Below, piece by piece: positions 1-6,338 of a stretch of 6,338 bases of DNA; the first letter of the stretch is position 1; each line of letters starts with the position of its first letter. Source of the stretch: Rhodoferax sp. (lineage in GTDB: Bacteria > Pseudomonadota > Gammaproteobacteria > Burkholderiales > Burkholderiaceae_C); assembly GCA_016463455.1 (NCBI GenBank), contig JAEMRG010000117.1, forward strand, positions 1 to 6,338, given 5' to 3'. A program made the position numbers and the translations under genes. The notes beneath the pieces are model-generated. The model worked only from the letters and a program-made list of their open reading frames with translations. It ran no database searches and was not told the DNA's origin.

Positions 1-1553
1 TGCGTATTGCCACGGCCATGGAAGGCGTGCATTACGTGCTGCATGCGCCCCAGGGTGATACCTACGCAGACCTGCTGTTCACCATGATCGAGCGCCTGCA
101 AAAGCGCCCGCCAGTGACCTACACCACTTTCCAGGCGCGTGACCTGGGCGGCGATACCGCCGAGCTCTTCAAAACCGCCGCACGCCAGGCCTTCGAACGC
201 TTCGCGCCGCAAGCCATGCTGGTGGGCTCGTCGTGTACCGCCGAACTGATTCAGGATGACCCCGGCGGTCTGTGCAAGGCACTGAATTTGCCGGTGCCGG
301 TTGTGGCACTGGAACTTCCTTCTTACCAGCGCAAAGAAAACTGGGGCGCCTCCGAAACCTTCTACCAACTGGTGCGCCACTTGTCGCAGCCTCGCAGCCA
401 AGCGCCGCAAGCCGGACGTGTCCCCAGCTGCAATATTCTGGGCCCCAGTGCCCTGGGCTTTCGGCACCGCGATGATTTGGCCGAAATCCGCAAGCTGCTC
501 ACCGACATGGGCATCGCCATCAACGTCGTTGCGCCTCAAAGCGCTACCCCTGCGGACCTGGCCCGCCTGGCCGATGCCGACTTCAACGTCGTGCTCTACC
601 CCGAAATCGCCCGGCTTAGCGCGCAGTGGTTAGAGCGCAACTATGGCCAGCCCTTTAGCAAAACCATTCCCATAGGCGTGGGCGCCACGCGTGCTTTTGT
701 GCGCGAAGTCGCGGACCTGGCCGGTTTAGACCCCGAGGTGGCGTTGGCCAAAGTACATTCACGCGCACAGTGGTATGCGCGCTCCGTTGATTCCACCTAC
801 CTCACCGGCAAGCGCGTGTTTGTGTTCGGTGATGCCACGCATGCCGTCGCTGCCGCCAAAGTGGCGGCCGAGGAGATGGGTTTTGCAGTCGTCGGCATAG
901 GCACTTACAGCCGCGAATTTGCCCGTGAAGTGCGCGATGCCGCCAAGCTCTACGGCGTCGAGGCGCTGATCAGCGACGACTACCTGGAAATCGAATCGCG
1001 CATTGCCGAACTGCAACCCGAGCTGGTGCTCGGCACGCAAATGGAGCGCCATATTGCCAAGCGTTTGGGCGTGCCTTGCGCGGTGATATCCGCGCCGGTA
1101 CATGTACAGGATTTTCCGGCCCGGTACGCGCCGCAAATGGGCTTTGAAGGCGCTAACGTGCTGTTTGACACCTGGGTGCATCCGCTCATGATGGGGTTGG
1201 AAGAGCACCTCATCGGCATGTTCCGGGGCGATGCCGAATTCCATGAAGACGCTGCACCTTCGCACCTGGGCGGCGCTGCGCACAAGCAGCCCGCGCCTCA
1301 GCCGGTGGTAGTGGCCATTGAGCCCGCACCGACCGCGGCCCAGGAAGCGGTCACGCTGACCGTCGCCGCCGACAAAACCAACGCCGGCGGAGCCTGCACC
1401 TGGGACGCCGGTGCCGAAAAAGAATTAAAAAAAATCCCGTTCTTCGTGCGGGGCAAAGCCCGGCGAAATACCGAACGCTACGCATCCGAGCATGGCCTAT
1501 CGGTTATTACGGTGGAGACACTCTATGACGCTAAAGCTTACTTCGCCCGCTAA
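1..1553 (+). CDS. bchB: Light-independent (dark-operative) protochlorophyllide reductase subunit B, 5'-truncated
   Basis: BchB pairs with BchN to form the nitrogenase MoFe-like component of dark-operative protochlorophyllide reductase (DPOR), which reduces ring D of protochlorophyllide with electrons from BchL. The gene enters from the left edge; the first whole codon is at 3, reading RIATAMEGVHYVLHAPQGD. By remembered family alignment about 22 residues precede the ATG at 18, so the full protein would be about 533 aa. With that offset, Asp at 57-59 falls at residue 36, the unusual Asp ligand of the BchN/BchB [4Fe-4S] cluster, and the Cys of VGSSCTAEL falls at 95. The SVDSTYLTGKR segment (about 791-823) probably carries the catalytic Asp called D274 in Rhodobacter. 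HPLMMGLEEHL follows at about 1179-1211. An Ala/Pro-rich linker (about 1250-1400) leads to a C-terminal PCP_red domain (WDAGAEKELKKIPFFVRGKA onward). The stop is TAA at 1551, 29 bases inside bchH. Identity is very secure; ligand assignments are from family knowledge. Confidence 0.97.
   Translation, partial: RIATAMEGVHYVLHAPQGDTYADLLFTMIERLQKRPPVTYTTFQARDLGGDTAELFKTAARQAFERFAPQAMLVGSSCTAELIQDDPGGLCKALNLPVPVVALELPSYQRKENWGASETFYQLVRHLSQPRSQAPQAGRVPSCNILGPSALGFRHRDDLAEIRKLLTDMGIAINVVAPQSATPADLARLADADFNVVLYPEIARLSAQWLERNYGQPFSKTIPIGVGATRAFVREVADLAGLDPEVALAKVHSRAQWYARSVDSTYLTGKRVFVFGDATHAVAAAKVAAEEMGFAVVGIGTYSREFAREVRDAAKLYGVEALISDDYLEIESRIAELQPELVLGTQMERHIAKRLGVPCAVISAPVHVQDFPARYAPQMGFEGANVLFDTWVHPLMMGLEEHLIGMFRGDAEFHEDAAPSHLGGAAHKQPAPQPVVVAIEPAPTAAQEAVTLTVAADKTNAGGACTWDAGAEKELKKIPFFVRGKARRNTERYASEHGLSVITVETLYDAKAYFAR
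1511..1517 (+). promoter_or_regulatory. Ribosome binding site for bchH, inside bchB
   Basis: GGTGGAG lies 7 bases upstream of the ATG at 1525 and within the last codons of bchB. It decides the start choice: the ATG at 1492 has no purine-rich sequence before it, and the ATG at 1561 has only TAAGG with 5 bases of spacing. Ribosomes finishing bchB at 1553 would pass the bchH start by 29 bases, which suggests translational coupling. Confidence 0.65.
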
Positions 1554-4500
1554 GGCAGCAATGCCCCGCAACACCACCCCCATCAAGGTGGTGATTGTGA
1601 CTATGGACACCCACCTGGCTAGTTCGGTCAACCGTGCCAGTCACACCTTGGGCCGCGAGTTTCCCGGGCTATCGATCAGCCTGCATGCGGCATCGGAATA
1701 TGCCGGTAATGAGGCCCTGATCGCGCGCTGCAAAACGGACATCGCCCAGGCCGACATCGTGGTGGCCGGCATGCTGTTTTTGGAAGACCATTTCCTGCCC
1801 ATCCTGGATGATTTGCGTCAGCGCCGTATGCACTGCGACGCCATGATTTGCATGGCCAGCGCCACCGAGGTGACGCAACTGACCCGCCTAGGCCAGTTCG
1901 ACATGAGCAAGCCCGCCAGCGGCCCTATGGCCTTGTTGAAAAAACTACGCGGCAACAAAGAAAAAGCCTCCACCGGTGGGGCCGCGCAAATGAAGATGCT
2001 GCGCCGCCTGCCGCAAATGCTGCGCTTCATTCCAGGCACTGCACAAGACGTGCGTTCCTATTTTTTGACGATGCAATATTGGCTTGGCGGCTCGGATGAC
2101 AACCTGCTCAACCTGGTACGCCACGTCATCGACCGTGGCGCGGATGGCCCGCGCAAAATTTTGCGCGGCAGCGTCAAAGTGGCCCCACCCGTGGACTACC
2201 CCGAAGTGGGCGTTTACCACCCGCGAATGGCGGGGCGCTTTGGCGAAGACGCGCATGTGCTTCCACGCCCGGAAGGATTTGCCATACGTGGTACGGTCGG
2301 CATTTTGCTCATGCGGTCCTATCTGCTTTCAGGCAATGCCGGCCATTACGACGGCGTGATTGCGGCGCTGGAAGCACGCGGCCTGCGTGTCATTCCGGCT
2401 TTCGCTGCAGGACTGGATTCACGGCCCGCTATTGATGCGTTTTTCATGAAAAACGGTCAGGTAGCAGTGGATGCGGTGGTTTCGCTAACAGGCTTCTCGC
2501 TGGTCGGTGGGCCGGCCTACAACGACGCCAAAGCGGCTGAAGAGGTACTGGCCAAACTGGATGTCCCCTATGTCGCGGCGCACCCGGTCGAATTTCAGAC
2601 CCTGGACCAATGGGGTGGCTCAGACCGAGGCCTTTTGCCGGTAGAGAGCACCATCATGGTGGCGATTCCCGAACTGGATGGCTCCACCAGCCCGATCGTC
2701 TTTGGTGGCCGCCCTGGGGCTGCGGGCGTCACCTGTACCGGCTGCCATCACGCCTGCACCTTTGGCGAAAGCACCAACGCCCAAGACATGCACTCCTGCC
2801 CCGAGCGCGCCATCATGCTGGCCGCGCGGGTAAGCAAGTTGGTGGCGCTCAAGCGCAGCCATCACCGGGATCGCAAAGTCGCTATCGTCTTGTTCAACTT
2901 CCCGCCCAATGCCGGCAATATCGGCAGCGCGGCCTATTTGTCGGTGTTTGAATCGCTGTGGCACACCCTCACTGCCATGAAGGTGCAGGGCTACCAGGTC
3001 GAGGTGCCCGCCTCGGTGGATGCTCTGCGCGAGGCGCTTTTACAAGGCAATGCCGCGCAATACGGCGCAGATGCCAATGTCCATACGCTGATTAGCGCCG
3101 ACGAGCATGTCAAGCGCGAGCGTTGGCTCAAGGAAATCGAGGCCCAATGGGGCCCGGCGCCCGGACGCCAGCTGAGCAATGGCAGCTCTATCTTGGTGCT
3201 GGGCAAGCAGTTTGGCAATGTACTCATTAGCGTGCAGCCTTCGTTTGGTTATGAAGGCGACCCGATGCGCCTGCTGTTTGAAAAAGGCTTGGCACCCACG
3301 CATGCCTTCTCCGCCTTTTACCGCTACCTGCGCGAAGACTTTAAGGCCCATGCAGTACTGCACTTTGGCACCCATGGCGCGCTCGAATTCATGCCCGGCA
3401 AGCAAACCGGTATGAGCGGCACCTGCTGGCCCGACCGCTTGATCGACGACCTGCCCAATGTCTATTTGTACGCCTCCAACAACCCTTCGGAAGGCGCGAT
3501 CGCCAAGCGCCGTTCGGGTGCCACACTCATCAGCTACCTCACGCCGCCGATTGCCCAAGCCGGTTTGTATAAAGGCCTGAACGATCTCAAAGCCTCGCTG
3601 GAGCGCTGGCGCAGCCTGGAGCGTGATAACAGCGAGCGCACCAACCTGGCCGTAGTCATTCAGGCGCAGGCGGCGGAGTTGGACTTGGTCAGCCCCGAAC
3701 CCGCCTGGGATACCGCTATGGGCGAGGCCCTGGACCAGCAGGTGCTGCGCTTGTCGCGAGAGATGCTGGAGTTGGAATACACCCTCATCCCCCACGGCCT
3801 GCATGTGGCCGGGCGCGCGCCCAGCGCGGCCCAGCGCGTCGATATGTTGCTGGCCATGGCAGATGCCAACCACGGCATACAAATTGATCGTGTGGCGGTC
3901 GAGGCTTTGGTGCAAGGACAGACGCCCGAGCGTGCCCTGGCAGCTGCGGGCTTGCCACGCAACCACGACAGCCTGGAAGCCCTGCGCGCACTGGTGGAGC
4001 CGCAGGCGTTATTGGCAGTGGATACCGAGGTGCCTGCGATGCTGCGTGCCCTAGATGCGCGCTACATCCGTCCCGCACCCGGCGGCGATATTTTGCGCAC
4101 GCCCGCGGTATTGCCCACCGGCCGCAATATCCATGGCTTTGATCCTTTCCGCATCCCTAGCGCTATGGCGGTGCGCGATGGCAAAGCGCAAGCGCAACTG
4201 CTGATCGAGCGCCATTGCGCCGATGGCAACCCGCTGCCTGAATCGATTGCCATGGTGCTCTGGGGTAGTGATAACCTGAAAAACGAAGGCGCACCGATTG
4301 CGCAGGCTTTGGCGCTCATGGGCGCACTGCCCCGCTTTGATAGCTACGGCCGTATCGCCGGTGCCAGCCTGATTCCGTTGGCCGAATTGGGCCGGCCACG
4401 CATCGACGTGGTCATCACCCTCTCGGGCATCTTTCGCGACCTCATGCCTTTGCAGATCAGACTGCTGGCCGAAGCTGCGTTCCTGGCCGCCAGCGCCGAC

Positions 4501-5316
4501 GAGCCGCTGGAGCTGAACTGGATTCGTAAGCATTCCCTGGCCTACCAGAAAGAGCATGGTTGCACCTTAGAAATTGCGTCCTTGCGGGTCTATGGCAATG
4601 CCGAAGGCGCTTACGGCTCCAACGTCAACAACCTGGTCGAAAGCAGCCGCTGGAGCGACGAAGGGGAATTGGCCGAAACCTACAAGCGCCGCAAAGGCTT
4701 CGCCTATGGCCGCACTGGCCGCGCCGTGCAACAAACCGCGCTCTTGCAAACCGCTTTGGCCGATGTGCAGCTCACCTACCAAAACCTGGACTCGGTGGAA
4801 CTCGGCGTCACCACGGTGGACAACTACTTCGACACCCTAGGTGGCATCACCCAAGCCGTGAAAGTAGCGCGGGGCGGTAAGACGCCGCCGGTCTATATTG
4901 GCGACCAGACTAAAGGCAATGCGGCCGTGCGCTCGCTGCGCGAACAAGTCTCCATCGAAACCCGCACCCGCATGCTCAACCCCAAGTGGTACGAGGGCAT
5001 GCTCGAACACGGCTACGAGGGTGTGCGCCAGATTGAAGTGCATGTCACCAACACCATGGGCTGGTCGGCCACGACTGGCCAAGTGCAGCCCTGGGTGTAC
5101 AAACAATTGTCCGAGACATTCATGCTCGACCCGCAGATGCGCGAGCGTCTTGCCAAACTAAATCCGACGGCCTCGGCCCGTGTTGCTAACCGATTGCTAG
5201 AAGCATCGGAGCGCAACTACTGGCAGCCGGATGAAGCGACTTTGCAGGCGTTACGCAACGCCAGTGAAGAACTAGAAGACCGCCTTGAAGGTGTATACGA
5301 AGGAGCTAACGCATGA
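1525..5316 (+). CDS. bchH: Magnesium chelatase subunit H (porphyrin-binding, catalytic)
   Basis: BchH binds protoporphyrin IX and, with the AAA+ subunits BchI and BchD (not in this window), inserts Mg2+, the first committed step toward bacteriochlorophyll. From the ATG at 1525 the product is 1263 aa, a usual BchH length. An N-terminal DUF3479-type domain (about residues 20-180, starting IKVVIVTMDTH) precedes the long CobN/Mg-chelatase domain (about 185 to 1250). Clear family blocks are YWLGGSDDN (185-193), HFGTHGALEFMPGK (613-626; its Glu621 may match the active-site Glu of cyanobacterial ChlH), VYGNAEGAYGSNVNN (from 1022) and NTMGWSATTGQ (around 1180). A cysteine cluster lies at 404, 407, 411 and 425. 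The start at 1525 is chosen for the upstream GGTGGAG with 7-base spacing. In-frame ATGs at 1492 (no Shine-Dalgarno) and 1561 (weak TAAGG, short spacing) are alternatives. Cobaltochelatase CobN is excluded by the N-terminal domain and the bch neighbours. The start overlaps bchB and the stop overlaps bchL. Confidence 0.97.
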   Translation: MTLKLTSPAKAAMPRNTTPIKVVIVTMDTHLASSVNRASHTLGREFPGLSISLHAASEYAGNEALIARCKTDIAQADIVVAGMLFLEDHFLPILDDLRQRRMHCDAMICMASATEVTQLTRLGQFDMSKPASGPMALLKKLRGNKEKASTGGAAQMKMLRRLPQMLRFIPGTAQDVRSYFLTMQYWLGGSDDNLLNLVRHVIDRGADGPRKILRGSVKVAPPVDYPEVGVYHPRMAGRFGEDAHVLPRPEGFAIRGTVGILLMRSYLLSGNAGHYDGVIAALEARGLRVIPAFAAGLDSRPAIDAFFMKNGQVAVDAVVSLTGFSLVGGPAYNDAKAAEEVLAKLDVPYVAAHPVEFQTLDQWGGSDRGLLPVESTIMVAIPELDGSTSPIVFGGRPGAAGVTCTGCHHACTFGESTNAQDMHSCPERAIMLAARVSKLVALKRSHHRDRKVAIVLFNFPPNAGNIGSAAYLSVFESLWHTLTAMKVQGYQVEVPASVDALREALLQGNAAQYGADANVHTLISADEHVKRERWLKEIEAQWGPAPGRQLSNGSSILVLGKQFGNVLISVQPSFGYEGDPMRLLFEKGLAPTHAFSAFYRYLREDFKAHAVLHFGTHGALEFMPGKQTGMSGTCWPDRLIDDLPNVYLYASNNPSEGAIAKRRSGATLISYLTPPIAQAGLYKGLNDLKASLERWRSLERDNSERTNLAVVIQAQAAELDLVSPEPAWDTAMGEALDQQVLRLSREMLELEYTLIPHGLHVAGRAPSAAQRVDMLLAMADANHGIQIDRVAVEALVQGQTPERALAAAGLPRNHDSLEALRALVEPQALLAVDTEVPAMLRALDARYIRPAPGGDILRTPAVLPTGRNIHGFDPFRIPSAMAVRDGKAQAQLLIERHCADGNPLPESIAMVLWGSDNLKNEGAPIAQALALMGALPRFDSYGRIAGASLIPLAELGRPRIDVVITLSGIFRDLMPLQIRLLAEAAFLAASADEPLELNWIRKHSLAYQKEHGCTLEIASLRVYGNAEGAYGSNVNNLVESSRWSDEGELAETYKRRKGFAYGRTGRAVQQTALLQTALADVQLTYQNLDSVELGVTTVDNYFDTLGGITQAVKVARGGKTPPVYIGDQTKGNAAVRSLREQVSIETRTRMLNPKWYEGMLEHGYEGVRQIEVHVTNTMGWSATTGQVQPWVYKQLSETFMLDPQMRERLAKLNPTASARVANRLLEASERNYWQPDEATLQALRNASEELEDRLEGVYEGANA
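5299..5305 (+). promoter_or_regulatory. Ribosome binding site for bchL, inside bchH
   Basis: GAAGGAG is a strong Shine-Dalgarno match 7 bases before the bchL ATG at 5313, embedded in the last codons of bchH. Together with the ATGA stop/start overlap at 5313-5316, it suggests efficient coupled re-initiation. The match is better than those of bchH and bchM, which would fit a need for more BchL, a small electron donor used catalytically by BchNB. The expression level itself is inference. Confidence 0.8.
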
Positions 5317-6221
5317 CTGTTGAAACATTGCCATTCCCCACGGTAAAGCGCAGTACGCGCTTGGACGGCGAGGGCAGCTTGCAAGTGCAGCTCGACCCGG
5401 ATATGAAGATCGGTAACGCCAAGGTCTTTGCCATTTACGGCAAAGGCGGTATTGGCAAGAGCACCACTTCATCCAATCTGTCGGCCGCCTTTTCCAAATT
5501 GGGCAAACGCGTGCTGCAAATCGGTTGCGACCCCAAGCACGACAGCACCTTCACGCTGACCAAAAAAATGCTGCCCACGGTGATTGATGTGCTGGAAACC
5601 GTGGACTTTCATTCCGAAGAACTGCGCGTTGAAGATTTTGTGTTCGAAGGCTACAACGGCGTCATGTGCGTCGAGGCCGGTGGCCCGCCCGCCGGTACCG
5701 GTTGCGGTGGCTATGTGGTCGGGCAAACCGTGAAGTTGCTCAAAGAACACCATTTACTCGAAGACACCGATGTCGTGATTTTTGACGTATTGGGTGATGT
5801 GGTGTGCGGCGGCTTTGCTGCGCCCTTGCAACATGCGGATAAGGCCTTGATCGTGACCGCCAACGACTTTGATTCCATCTTCGCCATGAACCGCATCGTG
5901 CAGGCCATTGGCGCCAAGGCCAAAAACTACAACGTGCGCTTAGGCGGCGTGATCGCCAACCGCAGCGCGGCTACCGACCAGATCGACAAATACAACAATC
6001 GCATCGGTCTAAAGCTGGCGGCGCACTTCCCGGATCTGGACGTGATACGGCGCAGCCGCCTCAAAAAGTCTACGCTCTTTGAGATGGAGTATTCGCCCGA
6101 ACTCGAAGCGGTACAAAAAGAATATATGCGCCTTGCCGCCAGTCTGTGGCTGGGCGGCGAGACCTTCAACGCCGTGCCCATGAAGGACCGCGATATCTTT
6201 GATCTGTTGGGTTTTGATTGA
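5313..6221 (+). CDS. bchL: Light-independent protochlorophyllide reductase iron-sulfur ATP-binding protein
   Basis: BchL is the NifH-like homodimeric ATPase of DPOR. It holds one [4Fe-4S] cluster between its two subunits and passes single electrons to BchN-BchB at the cost of ATP. The product is 302 aa. Visible motifs are the P-loop YGKGGIGKST (42-51), the switch I region GCDPKHDST (71-79), the first cluster Cys131 in GTGCGGYVVG, and switch II with the second Cys165 in DVLGDVVCGGFA (158-169). The 34-residue Cys spacing fits the pair known in Rhodobacter BchL. The C-terminus ends DIFDLLGFD, as is typical. A roughly 38-residue stretch precedes the first beta strand; this is the flexible N-terminal region reported to shield the cluster in Rhodobacter BchL, and it is a few residues longer here than the Rhodobacter sequence I remember. 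The ATG shares ATGA with the bchH stop and has GAAGGAG 7 bases upstream. NifH and BchX were considered, but the sequence and the bchB/bchH context point to BchL. Confidence 0.98.
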   Translation: MTVETLPFPTVKRSTRLDGEGSLQVQLDPDMKIGNAKVFAIYGKGGIGKSTTSSNLSAAFSKLGKRVLQIGCDPKHDSTFTLTKKMLPTVIDVLETVDFHSEELRVEDFVFEGYNGVMCVEAGGPPAGTGCGGYVVGQTVKLLKEHHLLEDTDVVIFDVLGDVVCGGFAAPLQHADKALIVTANDFDSIFAMNRIVQAIGAKAKNYNVRLGGVIANRSAATDQIDKYNNRIGLKLAAHFPDLDVIRRSRLKKSTLFEMEYSPELEAVQKEYMRLAASLWLGGETFNAVPMKDRDIFDLLGFD

Positions 6222-6223
6222 GG
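6219..6223 (+). promoter_or_regulatory. Ribosome binding site for bchM, overlapping bchL stop
   Basis: TGAGG contains the bchL stop codon TGA and provides a modest GAGG Shine-Dalgarno 8 bases before the bchM ATG at 6232. The 10-base intergenic gap holds no promoter or terminator. Confidence 0.6.
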
Positions 6224-6231
6224 CAAACACG

Positions 6232-6338
6232 ATGAGTAATGCAAGCTACCAGGAACGGCGCGGCCAGATCGAAAATTATTTCGATCGCACTGCCGTTGCC
6301 GCCTGGGCCACGCTGACCTCGGATGCACCTGTGGGCCG
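6232..6338 (+). CDS. bchM: Magnesium-protoporphyrin O-methyltransferase, N-terminal fragment (3'-truncated by window)
   Basis: BchM transfers a methyl group from S-adenosylmethionine to the ring C propionate of Mg-protoporphyrin IX, directly after the Mg-chelatase step. Only 35 whole codons are present, too few for the ORF listing. They begin MSNASYQERRGQIENYFDRT and continue with AVAAWATLTSDAPVG. The R-x-Q-[IVL]-E-x-Y-F-D-R-T-A-x-x-A-W pattern followed by LTSD and a Pro-Val is the recognisable start of BchM; the methyltransferase core lies beyond the edge. The ATG at 6232 follows the bchL stop by 10 bases, with TGAGG 8 bases upstream. The position right after bchL is the standard place for bchM in the bchFNBHLM operon. 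The call rests on a short N-terminal motif plus synteny. Confidence 0.9.
   Translation, partial: MSNASYQERRGQIENYFDRTAVAAWATLTSDAPVG

Noticed and set aside
18..20. ATG at 18 as the true bchB start
   Set aside because: The frame is open to the left edge and the residues before it (RIATA) match the interior of BchB; the conserved Asp36 and Cys95 numbering fits only if about 22 residues lie upstream.
759..1283. 174-residue minus-strand open frame inside bchB
   Set aside because: Antisense shadow of conserved bchB coding sequence, with no domain; the same applies to the other shorter minus-strand and off-frame plus-strand frames across the window.
3040..3966. 308-residue open frame on the minus strand inside bchH
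   Set aside because: It lies fully antisense to a strongly conserved part of bchH, and its composition (rich in Gln, Ala, Gly, Arg, His) is typical of the reverse shadow of GC-biased codons. It shows no recognisable domain.
1525..5316. Cobaltochelatase CobN
   Set aside because: CobN shares the large domain, but the N-terminal VVIVTMDTH domain, the HFGTHGALEFMPGK wording and the bch operon context identify BchH.
5313..6221. Nitrogenase iron protein NifH, or BchX of chlorophyllide reductase
   Set aside because: P-loop and cluster cysteines are shared by the superfamily, but the GCDPKHDSTFTL and DIFDLLGFD segments and the bchB/bchH/bchM neighbours identify BchL.
6222..6231. Possible regulatory element between bchL and bchM
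   Set aside because: Only 10 bases, which serve as Shine-Dalgarno spacer; no hairpin or promoter fits.

Overview
The window is a compact, all plus-strand piece of a photosynthesis gene cluster that encodes the middle of the bacteriochlorophyll a pathway. In order it holds the 3' part of bchB (its start lies before the window), complete bchH, complete bchL, and the first 36 codons of bchM, cut by the right edge. This B-H-L-M order matches the conserved bchFNBHLM operon of purple and aerobic anoxygenic phototrophic Proteobacteria, so bchF/bchN are expected to the left and the rest of bchM to the right. That expectation is inference from synteny.

The organism is most likely a phototrophic proteobacterium. 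The wording of the BchB, BchH, BchL and BchM proteins looks betaproteobacterial to me (the Burkholderiales/Comamonadaceae sphere, for example Rubrivivax-, Rhodoferax- or Limnohabitans-like). This is an impression from remembered family sequences, not a search result. Base composition is moderately GC-rich and even across the window, and I see no sign of recent transfer, insertion or decay.

Layout: bchB (1-1553, partial), bchH (best start 1525, to 5316), bchL (5313-6221), bchM (6232 onward, partial). bchB and bchH overlap by 29 bases, bchH and bchL share a 4-base ATGA, and bchL and bchM are 10 bases apart. Each internal start has a Shine-Dalgarno-like sequence inside the preceding gene or at its stop codon. 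I see no promoter, terminator, RNA gene, repeat array or mobile element, and there is no gene-free stretch longer than 10 bases.

How the genes work together: BchH is the porphyrin-binding subunit of Mg-chelatase (its partners BchI and BchD are not here) and makes Mg-protoporphyrin IX. BchM then methylates this to the monomethyl ester. After ring E formation (enzymes not here), BchL passes electrons with ATP hydrolysis to the BchN-BchB complex, which reduces protochlorophyllide to chlorophyllide in the dark. The window thus combines the branch-point enzyme of the pathway with parts of a nitrogenase-like, oxygen-sensitive reductase.

No previously undescribed system was found. The points worth a second look are modest: a four-cysteine cluster in BchH, a low-complexity linker and an A8 run in BchB, an ambiguous bchH start, and tight translational overlaps.
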